This document shows, piece by piece, positions 15,897-24,073 of a stretch of 35,296 nucleotides of DNA. A model generated the notes under the pieces. That model was not told the origin of the DNA. It searched no databases and saw only the letters and a program-made list of their open reading frames with translations. Each line of letters opens with the position of its first letter. Position 1 is the first letter of the stretch. This DNA comes from Bacteroidota bacterium (GTDB taxonomy: Bacteria > Bacteroidota > Bacteroidia > Bacteroidales > UBA7960): assembly GCA_007693555.1 (NCBI GenBank), contig REDJ01000138.1:1-35296 (forward strand). Direction: 5' to 3'. The position numbers were made by a program, and so were the translations under genes.

Positions 15897-16268
15897 TCAA
15901 TCATCCCAGCCAAACCATTCATCCATATCCCGGCGTTCTTTTTTGGTTGGGCGGCCCTTTCGTTTTGCAAATGGATTTTGCTTAATCAGTTCAAGTTTTT
16001 GGTATTCTTCCGCAGGGGTAAGGTCTTCCATGTAGTTTGCTACAAGCTTTGCTCCTACGCGCTTCTGGAGCAATTCAATCACTTTTACAGTTTTGGTCAA
16101 AGGCCCGAAATGAAGACTTATTATCTGCCCGATTCGCACCTCTCTTGATGGCTTAACCTGCTCATCTTCTATTTTAACCTTACCTGTGCGACAGGCATCT
16201 GTTGCCTGGCTCCTGGTTTTAAAAAGCCTTACAGACCAAAGCCATTTATCTATTCGTACACTTTCCAA
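15897..16268 (-). CDS. hslR: Hsp15-like S4 domain RNA-binding protein
   Basis: Hsp15 (HslR) binds stalled 50S subunits that still carry nascent-chain tRNA and helps recycle them. The 123 residues contain an N-terminal S4 RNA-binding domain (RIDKWLWSVRLFKTRSQA, near 5-22, then GKVKIEDEQVKPSREV) and a basic C-terminal tail (KRKGRPTKKERR) followed by an acidic end, as in the family. The start is the TTG at 16268, which is the only reasonable one: the frame is closed by a stop a few codons upstream and the S4 domain begins at once. It follows der after only 6 nt and is surely cotranscribed with it, joining two ribosome-related functions. Confidence 0.88.
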   Translation of the reverse strand: MESVRIDKWLWSVRLFKTRSQATDACRTGKVKIEDEQVKPSREVRIGQIISLHFGPLTKTVKVIELLQKRVGAKLVANYMEDLTPAEEYQKLELIKQNPFAKRKGRPTKKERRDMDEWFGWDD

Positions 16269-16274
16269 TTTCCA

Positions 16275-17579
16275 CTATTTTTTCCTGAAAAATATTCTGA
16301 TCGGTACACCCGTGAAGTCCCAGTTTTTCCGTATCTGGTTCTCAAGAAAACGCATGTAGGGTTCTCTTACATACTGAGGAAGGTTGCAGAAAAAGGCAAA
16401 AGAAGGTGAATGCGTGGGCAACTGGGTTACATATTTAATCCTGATATACTTATCCTTCACAGCAGGTGGAGGATTATTTTCAATTACCGGCAACAAGACC
16501 TCGTTAAGCTTGCTGGTGGGGATTTTTTTGGTGCGGTTGTTATAAACCTCGAGGGCGGTTTCCAGTGCCTTAATTATCCTCTGTTTCTTCAGTACTGATG
16601 TAAAAATGATTGGTACATCAGTAAAAGGAGCAATTTTGTTTTTTATTTTTTCTTCAAATTCCAGTGTGGTTTTGTTACCCTTTTCAATTAAATCCCATTT
16701 ATTTATAAGTATCACTACTCCCTTGTTATTTCTTGTTGCCAGGCTGATAATATTCACGTCCTGCCCTTCCAGGCCTTCATGGGCATCAATCAAAACCAGG
16801 CAAACATCAGAGTTTTCAATGGCCCTGATTGAACGCATCACCGAATAGAACTCAATATTTTCGTGCACTTTGCCTTTTTTTCTCAATCCTGCCGTATCAA
16901 CCAGAAAGAAATCAAATCCAAAACTTTTGTAGCGGGTATAAATACTGTCGCGTGTAGTTCCCGGTACCGGAGTAACAATGTTTCTTTCCTGACCGGTAAG
17001 CGCATTGATAAGAGAAGATTTACCTACATTGGGCCGACCTATTACAGCAAATTTTGGAATATCTTCCACATCTTCAAGGGGGATTTTTTCCAGCGCATCC
17101 ACCAGATCATCCAGCAGTTCTCCGGTGCCAGTTCCATTGATGGACGAAACCCCGTAAATCTCTCCCAAACCAAATCTGTAAAACTCATTAATACCCGCCA
17201 GCCTTGCATGATTATCCGTTTTATTGGCAACCACCATAACTTTTTTCCCGGAGCGTCGAAGCAAATCCGCAACATCTTCATCCATTGGAGTTACCCCCTC
17301 AACAACATCCACCAGGAATAGAATTACAGAAGCCTCTTCAATTGCAATTTCAACCTGTTTGCGGATTTCTTCTTCAAATGAATCTTCAGAACCCAATATA
17401 TAACCTCCTGTATCAATAACCGAAAACTCAAGCCCATTCCAGTCGCTTTTACCATAGTGCCTGTCACGTGTTACACCGGAGGTGGAATCAACGATTGCCA
17501 TACGTGTTTGGGTAAGGCGGTTAAAAAGTGTGGATTTGCCCACATTGGGTCGTCCTACTAATGCAACAATATTTGCCAT
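16275..17579 (-). CDS. der: GTPase Der (EngA), two GTPase domains
   Basis: Der is an essential GTPase needed for maturation of the 50S ribosomal subunit. The 434 residues contain two consecutive GTPase domains, the family's defining trait. The first has GRPNVGKST (8-16), DTGG and NKTD; the second has GRPNVGKSS (about 181-189), [11 protein letters not shown] and NKWD. A C-terminal KH-like domain ends in RIFFRKK. The ATG at 17579 has a -7 match 34 nt upstream. It is the first gene of the der-hslR operon. Confidence 0.97.
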   Translation of the reverse strand: MANIVALVGRPNVGKSTLFNRLTQTRMAIVDSTSGVTRDRHYGKSDWNGLEFSVIDTGGYILGSEDSFEEEIRKQVEIAIEEASVILFLVDVVEGVTPMDEDVADLLRRSGKKVMVVANKTDNHARLAGINEFYRFGLGEIYGVSSINGTGTGELLDDLVDALEKIPLEDVEDIPKFAVIGRPNVGKSSLINALTGQERNIVTPVPGTTRDSIYTRYKSFGFDFFLVDTAGLRKKGKVHENIEFYSVMRSIRAIENSDVCLVLIDAHEGLEGQDVNIISLATRNNKGVVILINKWDLIEKGNKTTLEFEEKIKNKIAPFTDVPIIFTSVLKKQRIIKALETALEVYNNRTKKIPTSKLNEVLLPVIENNPPPAVKDKYIRIKYVTQLPTHSPSFAFFCNLPQYVREPYMRFLENQIRKNWDFTGVPIRIFFRKK

Positions 17580-17612
17580 AATTCTGCTGTAAATCAGTTA
17601 TTGAAAGGGGTG

Positions 17613-17620
17613 CAAAGTTA
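17613..17620 (-). promoter_or_regulatory. Putative -7 element for der-hslR
   Basis: TAACTTTG on the minus strand fits TAnnTTTG. No -33 element is apparent. The predicted leader is roughly 28 nt. Confidence 0.5.
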
Positions 17621-17778
17621 CAAAAATTTAATGGTTCATAACTCTGGCTATGTCAGACGGGCAGGGAAAATTTTTTTTTGTAATTTTACCGCCGCATGAC
17701 AGGAAAACAAACGGGATATTCCCGGTTTTTAAACCATAAAATCAGAATCAAATAATAATTTTTAAAGTTTGGAAAAAA

Positions 17779-18969
17779 ATGAACACAAAGAAAATTAAAG
17801 GCACCATTGGAATACTAACCGGAGGAGGAGACGTACCCGGGCTAAACCCAGCCATAAGAGCTGTAACCATCAGGGCTTTGAGAGAAGGTTACAGAGTAAT
17901 TGGAATCCGGAGGGGATGGGCAGGTATGATTGACATCATTCGTGATAAAAAAGCGGACAACAGTGCCAACTTTTTTGAATTGAGCGAGGATATAGTGAAC
18001 CGTGCAGGTAGAACAGGGGGAACTTTTCTGCATACCAGCCGCACCAGACCCAGTCATGTGCCTAAGAAATTTGTTCCTGATCATCATAAGGAAAAATACA
18101 ACCAGGAAATGAACGACCTCACTCCTGAGGTTCTTAAAAACCTTGATTTCATGGATATGGATTTTCTTATACCCATAGGAGGTGACGATACTCTTAGCTA
18201 TTCAGTTCGTTTATACCAGGAAGGGGTAAAAGTTGTAGCTATTCCCAAAACCATGGACAATGATGTTCCGGGAACGGATTACTGCATCGGCTTCAGCACC
18301 TGTGTTACACGCACCATTCATATGACAAACCTTCTGCGTACTTCAGCAGGTTCTCATGAAAGAATTCTGGTGATGGAAGTTTTTGGCCGTTATGCAGGTT
18401 TTACTGCCATGCTGCCCACAATGGCAGGAGCGGCCAATCGGTGTGTAATTCCTGAATTTAAATTCAATATTGAGCATCTTACCGAGTTGCTTGTGGAAGA
18501 TCGCAGAAAAAATCCCAGTAATTATTCCGTGGTGCTCGTTTCAGAAGGTGCGGCATTTGAAGGTGTGGATATGATGTTTGCCAACCAGGAAAAGGATATG
18601 TTTGGCCATGCCAAACTTGGGGGTATAGGAGATGCCGTATCTGCAAAAATCAAAGAAGTTTCTCCCAAATTTCATAAAGGACAAAGGGTAGAAACCATTA
18701 ACCAGCACCTGGGATACCTGGTTCGCTCAGGTGACCCCGACGCCATTGATTCAATCGCACCTATGGCCTACGGAAACCTGGCACTGGACCTTATTTTAAA
18801 GGGGATACATGGAAGACTTGTGATACTGAAAAACGGGCGTTATGACAATATTCCTGTGGATATCGTTACCAGTACCAAAAAGTTTGTGGATATTGAAAAA
18901 CATTACAATACAAAACGACTCCGCCCCGTATACGAGAGCTTTATTGATAAGCCTTTATTCCTTATATAA
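17779..18969 (+). CDS. pfp: 6-phosphofructokinase, likely pyrophosphate-dependent
   Basis: Phosphofructokinase family, 396 residues, phosphorylating fructose 6-phosphate in glycolysis. Nucleotide/diphosphate loop GILTGGGDVPGLNP is at 11-24. The phosphoryl-donor motif is GGDDT (134-138), where ATP enzymes have GGDGS, and the catalytic loop is PKTMDND (156-162), where ATP enzymes have PGTIDND. Asp and Lys at these two positions are the recognised signature of pyrophosphate use. MEVFGRYAGFTA supplies the sugar-phosphate-binding part. Length is above the 320 of E. coli PfkA and fits the longer PPi-type bacterial group. The ATG at 17779 starts a lysine-rich N-terminus just before the first beta strand. 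The gene is transcribed divergently from der and ends at a terminator-like hairpin. Confidence 0.88.
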   Translation: MNTKKIKGTIGILTGGGDVPGLNPAIRAVTIRALREGYRVIGIRRGWAGMIDIIRDKKADNSANFFELSEDIVNRAGRTGGTFLHTSRTRPSHVPKKFVPDHHKEKYNQEMNDLTPEVLKNLDFMDMDFLIPIGGDDTLSYSVRLYQEGVKVVAIPKTMDNDVPGTDYCIGFSTCVTRTIHMTNLLRTSAGSHERILVMEVFGRYAGFTAMLPTMAGAANRCVIPEFKFNIEHLTELLVEDRRKNPSNYSVVLVSEGAAFEGVDMMFANQEKDMFGHAKLGGIGDAVSAKIKEVSPKFHKGQRVETINQHLGYLVRSGDPDAIDSIAPMAYGNLALDLILKGIHGRLVILKNGRYDNIPVDIVTSTKKFVDIEKHYNTKRLRPVYESFIDKPLFLI

Positions 18970-18976
18970 AAATTCT

Positions 18977-19054
18977 GAGGTTGTCTCATAAGTCTGAATT
19001 AGAGTGATTATTTTGAAAATCAAATAAACGGACTTCTGAGACAGCCTCTTTTTA
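18977..19054. terminator. Long inverted repeat, probable terminator between pfp and the TPR gene
   Basis: The left arm begins GAGGTTGTCTCATAAGTC and the right arm ends GACTTCTGAGACAGCCTC (about 19031-19048), 16 of 18 positions complementary, with a loop near 36 nt and TTTTT after it. It may serve the convergent genes on both sides. It shares its arm with 14204-14240. Confidence 0.65.
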
Positions 19055-19816
19055 CCTCCTGCTTCTTGCCTCGGGCAAAAGTTCATCACGAACCCATGTC
19101 AGGCCGGGTTCAAATCTTAAAGCTTTTTCAAAAGTTGCTATTGCCAGTGCATTTTGATCGGTATACTGGTAGCTTTTTGCCAGTCCTATAAGGCTGTTCA
19201 GGTATAACCAACGCTGGTTATTCTGCAGGTTTTTCTCGAAAAGTTCTACTGCCTTTTTGTAAGCATCTCGTGCCTCTTCTTTGCTGCCACCAAAGGTTGA
19301 AGGGGTGTAAAACCTGGTATTTCCTTTTTCCATCCATGCAGCAGGATTGTTTTCATCAGCTTCAAGTGCATTGTCTATTGCCCTGTAACTTCGCGGTCCA
19401 AGTCTGATGGCACTCAATGGTCTCAGGGAAATCCTGAAACCCAGAAAAGCTCCCTGCAGTGCATATGCGTTAGATTTATGGATTGTATAAACAAACAATC
19501 GCTCCAATTCTTCTTCTGCCTTATCAAGGTGAGCCCTTGCTTTGCTCTTTTCACCCTCACCCAGGTTCGCTGCAATAAATCCATAACGGGCCAATAATAA
19601 ATCATACAGAAAATCCGGTCTGGGATTTGTCCTGTACAAATTTTCCATTTCTGTAATGGTCAATTCCCACGAATTCAAATTTCCCTCTACAAAGGAATTA
19701 TAGATGCGATCCTGAAGTTCCTTTTGTTTATCCTGAACTGCAGCATGAGCATTATGAAAATAAAAAACAAGGAAAATAAAAAGAATAGTCCGTGTATGCT
19801 TTAGAGGGGTTGTCAT
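19052..19816 (-). CDS. Exported tetratricopeptide repeat protein
   Basis: Last gene of the carotenoid-modification operon. From the ATG at 19816 the 254 residues begin with a signal peptide (MTTPLKHTR, hydrophobic ILFIFLVFYF, then HNAHA as likely cleavage site), so it should be periplasmic or surface-associated. The body is helical with TPR-like units, clearest in the second half: NPAAWMEKGNTRFYTP, DAYKKAVELFEKN, and LAIATFEKALRFEPG near the C-terminus. An upstream ATG at 19897 is rejected because it lies inside the glycosyltransferase gene and would bury the signal peptide. It begins 8 nt after the glycosyltransferase stop. No catalytic motif is visible; the operon context suggests a helper for pigment placement or assembly, which is inference. 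Confidence 0.75.
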   Translation of the reverse strand: MTTPLKHTRTILFIFLVFYFHNAHAAVQDKQKELQDRIYNSFVEGNLNSWELTITEMENLYRTNPRPDFLYDLLLARYGFIAANLGEGEKSKARAHLDKAEEELERLFVYTIHKSNAYALQGAFLGFRISLRPLSAIRLGPRSYRAIDNALEADENNPAAWMEKGNTRFYTPSTFGGSKEEARDAYKKAVELFEKNLQNNQRWLYLNSLIGLAKSYQYTDQNALAIATFEKALRFEPGLTWVRDELLPEARSRR

Positions 19817-19823
19817 ATAAAAA

Positions 19824-20930
19824 TTATTTATCAGTTTCCACATCAATATTCCGGCCTTTCCATGTAGTTGCCTTCTTATTTTGAAGAACCAGTGCAATTA
19901 CCATAACGATCAGAAAATTAATTTGTTGCAGAGGTGCAAACAACAGATTGTAAAAAACATTTTGCCTGCTGGCCAAAGAAATGGTAATTCGCAACAACAT
20001 GACCATTAAGAAATACATCAAGGTGAATACCAAAGGCAATGCCAGCAAAATAACTACAAAACCAAAAGTAGTGAGCAATCCGAACAAAAGGGCCAAAACC
20101 CTGCTTCCACCAAAAAACTCAAATACATTTTTTGAAAAACCCTTCACAGCTTCATCCCATGAATGATACATTCTGCAACTTATGGACTTATTGCCAAGCA
20201 GAGTTTCAACTTTGTATCCCTTTTTTTTCATAAGACGGAATATGGCAATATCTTCAACCTTATGTGATTTCAATATTTTGTGAAAGGTCTCTTTGTGGTA
20301 AACCTCTGCCTCAAACAACATAAACTGCCCGTTTGCCGCTGCCAAAGAGGGTCTTGAAGATATCCGCGTGGAAATAAGCGGCAGCAAGCTTACCAGTATC
20401 CAGTTCATGAGAGGTACAGTTAACCTTTCAGAAAAACTTTTCATGATTTGCACCGGAAAGATTGAAAGAAGTGATAATTGATATTTACGAAGATGAGCCA
20501 ATGCATTTTTCACCAACCCCTTTTTTATGATTACATCTGCATCCAGAAAAAGCAGGTAATCCCCCTGAGCCTGCAAAGACATCCGATGGCATGCATGATT
20601 TTTTCCCAGCCAGCCCTCAGGCAAGTATTCACCATTTAATACCTTTACGTTGCCATGTTTTGCTGCAATCTCCTGCACAACCTGATAAGTCTTATCCTCT
20701 GAAAGGTCATCATAAACAATTATTTCCAGATTTTTATAATCATGTTTTACCAGGTCATTTACTATACGACCTATATTTTTTTCTTCATTTCGGGCAGGAA
20801 TTAAAACGGAAACCAATGGTTCTTCTGATAAATCCCTTTCCTTAAGCCACCTCTTTAAAATAAAATTGGATAATGCTACCAAAAGCCTTAGGGTAGTAAA
20901 AAAAACTATGAAATAAGCCAGCCAGGTCAT
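19824..20930 (-). CDS. Family 2 glycosyltransferase, probable carotenoid glycosyltransferase (CruC-like)
   Basis: The 368-residue membrane protein has one N-terminal helix (LAYFIVFFTTLRLLVAL), a GT2 domain (VSVLIPARNEEKNIGRI, VYDDLSEDKT, and the metal-binding DAD in LLFLDADVII), and hydrophobic helices at the C-terminus (near 265-310 and 320-345). This resembles CruC/CrtQ-like enzymes that glycosylate carotenoid hydroxyls at the membrane. Placement between an acyltransferase and downstream of a CruF-type hydratase supports a carotenoid acceptor, as in the Chlorobi CruC/CruD pair. The start is the ATG at 20930, which overlaps the acyltransferase stop as ATGA, a translational coupling arrangement; the longer start at 20960 is less likely. 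The sugar donor cannot be told. A polar-lipid glycosyltransferase is the main alternative. Confidence 0.78.
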   Translation of the reverse strand: MTWLAYFIVFFTTLRLLVALSNFILKRWLKERDLSEEPLVSVLIPARNEEKNIGRIVNDLVKHDYKNLEIIVYDDLSEDKTYQVVQEIAAKHGNVKVLNGEYLPEGWLGKNHACHRMSLQAQGDYLLFLDADVIIKKGLVKNALAHLRKYQLSLLSIFPVQIMKSFSERLTVPLMNWILVSLLPLISTRISSRPSLAAANGQFMLFEAEVYHKETFHKILKSHKVEDIAIFRLMKKKGYKVETLLGNKSISCRMYHSWDEAVKGFSKNVFEFFGGSRVLALLFGLLTTFGFVVILLALPLVFTLMYFLMVMLLRITISLASRQNVFYNLLFAPLQQINFLIVMVIALVLQNKKATTWKGRNIDVETDK

Positions 20931-21550
20931 CGGGAGTTTTGCATTTGATGTTGCATACAATCCTTATAAAATGCATTGTATTGATCCTGTAATTCATCAC
21001 AGTTAAATCCATTGGTTTTGCCGGGGCTAAAGATATACTGCCTGAGAACAGGTTTTTTGTGAGAAAAATAATCCAGTATATTGGCAACCATAACTACTTG
21101 CACGGGATTTTCATTTTGATGCAGAACTCGCCCCCATCCTTTTTCAAAAACAAACGGGTAATTATGTTGTGATTGGATTTTTCCCTGTGGGAAAATCAGA
21201 AAGAGATTGGATTTATCCTTTAACAGGTTGGCAGCATAATTTAAGCTTTCTCTTGCGCTTTTGCTGCGTTTTTTTATGGAAAAAGCCCCCAGTTTTGACA
21301 GAAACCGCTTTCTCCTAAGTTGCTCTTCCAACATCATAACAAAAAATTTCCTCTTAAAGAGTTTCTTGTTCAGATGCAGCATCCAGAAACCATCCCACCA
21401 ACTCATATGATTTGCAATTGCCAGCACAGGAAGTCCTTTATCCTCAACATTTCCATGAATTTCCATGCTGTGGAAATTTCTTCGGAAAGCCCAGGATAAA
21501 TATATCCCGAAAACGGATTGAAACCACGCTGTATGTCTGGGTTTTATCAT
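20927..21550 (-). CDS. Lysophospholipid-type acyltransferase (PlsC family), probable carotenoid-glycoside acyltransferase (CruD-like)
   Basis: A 207-residue PlsC-family acyltransferase. The catalytic HX4D motif is NHMSWWD (about 47-53), preceded by the conserved strand PVLAIA. The glycerophosphate-binding block reads LIFPQGKIQSQ in place of the usual FPEGTRS, a change also compatible with a non-glycerophosphate acceptor. The protein is short and has only a weak hydrophobic N-terminal segment. It begins 7 nt after cruF ends and its stop overlaps the next gene's start (ATGA). Position next to the glycosyltransferase suggests esterification of the carotenoid sugar with a fatty acid. A role in phospholipid synthesis remains possible. 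Confidence 0.72.
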   Translation of the reverse strand: MIKPRHTAWFQSVFGIYLSWAFRRNFHSMEIHGNVEDKGLPVLAIANHMSWWDGFWMLHLNKKLFKRKFFVMMLEEQLRRKRFLSKLGAFSIKKRSKSARESLNYAANLLKDKSNLFLIFPQGKIQSQHNYPFVFEKGWGRVLHQNENPVQVVMVANILDYFSHKKPVLRQYIFSPGKTNGFNCDELQDQYNAFYKDCMQHQMQNSR

Positions 21551-21556
21551 ATATTA

Positions 21557-22282
21557 TTAACCTAACAAAAAATTCAAAATCAGAAAAAATCCCATCTGCA
21601 CAAAAAATAGTGTCGAGGCCACTTTGTTACGGTAGTCTAATTTCGTTATATAAAAAACTGAAAGCATAACAAGTGAAATTACAAACCATGCCACATAGTT
21701 TTGCAAGGGTATATCTCCTCCACCCCAGCTCCACATATCCAGTTGTATAGCAACAGGCTCCATGATTATGTCATATATTACCATGAGGGTTGCACCTGCA
21801 AAAATTTTTAAAACAGCAGGTATTTTCAAATGATTTACAATGCGATAAACGGCATAAATCAACATCAACCAATTCAAACCAATCATGGGTGGGGTGCCCC
21901 AGATTTTAAAACCCAATGCCCTTCCGTAGGAATATTCCCCAAAAACAAGTCCGGTAAGAACCCCGGCAACCTCCACAAAAAATCCCATCAATACAATGAG
22001 CCCAAATACCAGCACATGCTTTAACTGCCATTTTTCATGCATCCAAAACATAAGCCCCATGCCAAGTAACAGAGAAAAAGGGGTCAATGTAATAAATAAG
22101 TCGCGGGTTTCCTGATAGTACAGACCCAAAACTCCAACGCTAAAAAAAATAATAAATATTATTTTGATGAGACTTGCTTTTTCTATCCCTCTCAACCAAT
22201 TTCTGTTTTTTTCCATCGTTTTACCTGTTTTCTCTTTAAATGGATAAGTTCCTGAATTATTTTCTTTCGTTTTGCCAAGCAT
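21557..22282 (-). CDS. cruF: CruF-type carotenoid 1',2'-hydratase (DUF422 family)
   Basis: A 241-residue polytopic membrane protein with about seven hydrophobic segments. The family features are visible: FVEVAGVLTGLVFGEYSYGR, then GTPPMIGLNWLMLIY, then YDIIMEPVAIQLDMWSW and LQNYVAWFVISL, i.e. the conserved glycine-tyrosine, proline-leucine-tryptophan, D...EPVA and W-W blocks of the CruF/carotenoid biosynthesis protein family. CruF adds water to the psi end of lycopene-type or gamma-carotene-type carotenoids to give a 1'-hydroxyl, the substrate needed by CrtD and for glycosylation. ATG at 22282 is reported; ATG at 22216 (removing 22 polar residues) is equally plausible. It is the first gene of the operon. 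Confidence 0.82.
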   Translation of the reverse strand: MLGKTKENNSGTYPFKEKTGKTMEKNRNWLRGIEKASLIKIIFIIFFSVGVLGLYYQETRDLFITLTPFSLLLGMGLMFWMHEKWQLKHVLVFGLIVLMGFFVEVAGVLTGLVFGEYSYGRALGFKIWGTPPMIGLNWLMLIYAVYRIVNHLKIPAVLKIFAGATLMVIYDIIMEPVAIQLDMWSWGGGDIPLQNYVAWFVISLVMLSVFYITKLDYRNKVASTLFFVQMGFFLILNFLLG

Positions 22283-22552
22283 ATTTTTATAGAACGCTGA
22301 TAACGCAGATGTAAGGCATCGCTGATTTTTTATGATTTAAGGGTATACATCCGTTTTTCCAGGTTACTGCTATAGTGCTTCTACTTCATAAATACACTAG
22401 ATTGAATAATAAATGATACAACTATAAATAACAGCTAAATTAAAAAATGGTTTTCAAATAAATCGGAAATAATTTACATATGTTAAATCAGGGAGATTGA
22501 GTTACTTCCTGTCACTCGAAAAGCCCATATTAAAAAATTCAAAAAAAGCCTC
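22283..22552. other. AT-rich divergent intergenic region
   Basis: Lies between the divergent cruF and the ABC permease gene. It holds a -7 box at its right end but no obvious -33 element, and no gene. AACGCTGATAACGCAGATG near 22294-22312 looks like a degenerate copy of a dispersed intergenic repeat. Confidence 0.5.
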
Positions 22553-22560
22553 TAAATTTG
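22553..22560 (+). promoter_or_regulatory. -7 element for the ABC permease/ATPase pair
   Basis: TAAATTTG matches TAnnTTTG. Transcription would start near 22567, so the in-frame TTG at 22558, which lies within the box, is excluded and the ATG at 22585 is favoured. Confidence 0.55.
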
Positions 22561-22584
22561 CAGCTTTACAAAATCATATATTCT

Positions 22585-24066
22585 ATGTTCGGAAAACTCA
22601 TATCCCATTCCTGGCAAATGATGCGCCGTTCTGCATTTTTTGAGAAAAGCATGTTTGCAAAAGGATTTATTGCATTTATGGTGTTTTTCGCAGTCATGCA
22701 ATTATTTGGATTGGGAAGAGTTTTACCTGTCATACTCAATGAAAACTTCCCTGACAGGGCTCCCGCAGAATGGGTTTATGGTGTTTTGCCCCTAATCCTG
22801 ATTGCAGACATAACCTTACGTTTTTTTATTCAAAAATTTCCTGCACGCCATGTAAAGCCTTATTTGCATATGCCGGTTCAGAGGGGTCAGCTTACCATTT
22901 ACTGGATGACACGTTCATGGCTGCATCCCATGAATATCTATCTGTTGTTTTTCTTTTACCCTTTTATTCAAATGACCATCAATCCTGCCACCAGTAGTCA
23001 GGAAGCGGGCCTTTTGGGCATTTTTTTACTAACAGGCGTAAATCATTCATTACTTATGCTTATCTGGTCACCGGGCAAATCGGGCAAATGGCTTGGGATG
23101 TTTTTACTGTTTGTTTTACTATTAACGGGTCTTTCCTACCTTTGGATACCCGACCAAATGATGAAGTATTCACTTGATTTTTTTCTTGCCTTTGTTTATT
23201 TGAAACCTTTTGCATTTCTGCTTCCCATATTACTAATTACGATTTTACATCTGGTCATCTATAAGCAAATTGGAAAAAACTATTATGAGGTTTATGAAGC
23301 TGAAGAAAAAACGGAAAAAGCGGCAGAGGAAAGTTTCATTGAAAGAATAATTTCGAATGTGCCTGAATACGGACCTTACTGGCTGCTGGAATGGCGATTA
23401 CTTACCCGTAACCGGCGCACCAGGACAAGTTTTTACAGTTACATTCCAATGGCCATGGTTTATGTAATTTTTGCCGCTCTCTGGATTGATGAACCTGCAA
23501 AAACCAGCCTGGCAATTGTTTATCTGATTATGGCGAGTGGAATGGGAGGATTACACTTGCAACATGTCTATTCATGGGAAAGTCATTTTTTTGATTTTTT
23601 GGCCAGCCGCGATTTTTCATTCGAAACTTTCATCAGGGCAAAATATTATTTCTACCTTTTGCTTTCGGGAATTCAATTATTATTGGTTATTATTATACTC
23701 ATTTTCTTAAACCCTCAACTTTTGATTTTAATGACTGCCTTAACGGTTTATGCCGCAGGATTGGGTTTCTATATATATTTCAGGGCAGGTATCCGTCATT
23801 CATCACGAATGGATTTGCAAGCAAAAGCATCATTCAATATGGAAGGAGTAAGCGGGATGAAACTCCTGATTGGCATACTTCAGTTTTTCATTTTATTGCC
23901 ATTGTTTATTGTTGGGTTCATTATTCCTGTTCCTTTTGGAGAATCCATTCTGATTGCCGTAGTTGGATTGAGCTTTATCATCAACCATCGCTCGTGGATA
24001 AAAAAACTCGGGCATCGGCTGGAAGCCCGAAAACACATCAATCTTTCATTATACCGGGAAAAATAA
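22585..24066 (+). CDS. ABC exporter permease, DUF5687 family
   Basis: A 493-residue membrane protein with about ten to twelve hydrophobic segments, arranged in two halves around a charged loop (roughly 235-265, rich in Glu/Lys). The segments HMPVQRGQLTIYW, LLEWRLLTRNRRTR and SWESHFFDFLASRD are, from memory, typical of the DUF5687 permeases found in Bacteroidota, which pair with an adjacent ATPase. The ATPase gene follows after 7 nt, supporting an exporter-type ABC system of the ABC-2 kind. The substrate is unknown. It is divergent from the carotenoid-modification operon, but nothing links the two functionally. Confidence 0.8.
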   Translation: MFGKLISHSWQMMRRSAFFEKSMFAKGFIAFMVFFAVMQLFGLGRVLPVILNENFPDRAPAEWVYGVLPLILIADITLRFFIQKFPARHVKPYLHMPVQRGQLTIYWMTRSWLHPMNIYLLFFFYPFIQMTINPATSSQEAGLLGIFLLTGVNHSLLMLIWSPGKSGKWLGMFLLFVLLLTGLSYLWIPDQMMKYSLDFFLAFVYLKPFAFLLPILLITILHLVIYKQIGKNYYEVYEAEEKTEKAAEESFIERIISNVPEYGPYWLLEWRLLTRNRRTRTSFYSYIPMAMVYVIFAALWIDEPAKTSLAIVYLIMASGMGGLHLQHVYSWESHFFDFLASRDFSFETFIRAKYYFYLLLSGIQLLLVIIILIFLNPQLLILMTALTVYAAGLGFYIYFRAGIRHSSRMDLQAKASFNMEGVSGMKLLIGILQFFILLPLFIVGFIIPVPFGESILIAVVGLSFIINHRSWIKKLGHRLEARKHINLSLYREK

Positions 24067-24073
24067 AATTGAC

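Noticed and set aside
19981-20845. Plus-strand frames within the glycosyltransferase gene
   Set aside because: Shadows of a gene with clear GT2 motifs on the other strand.
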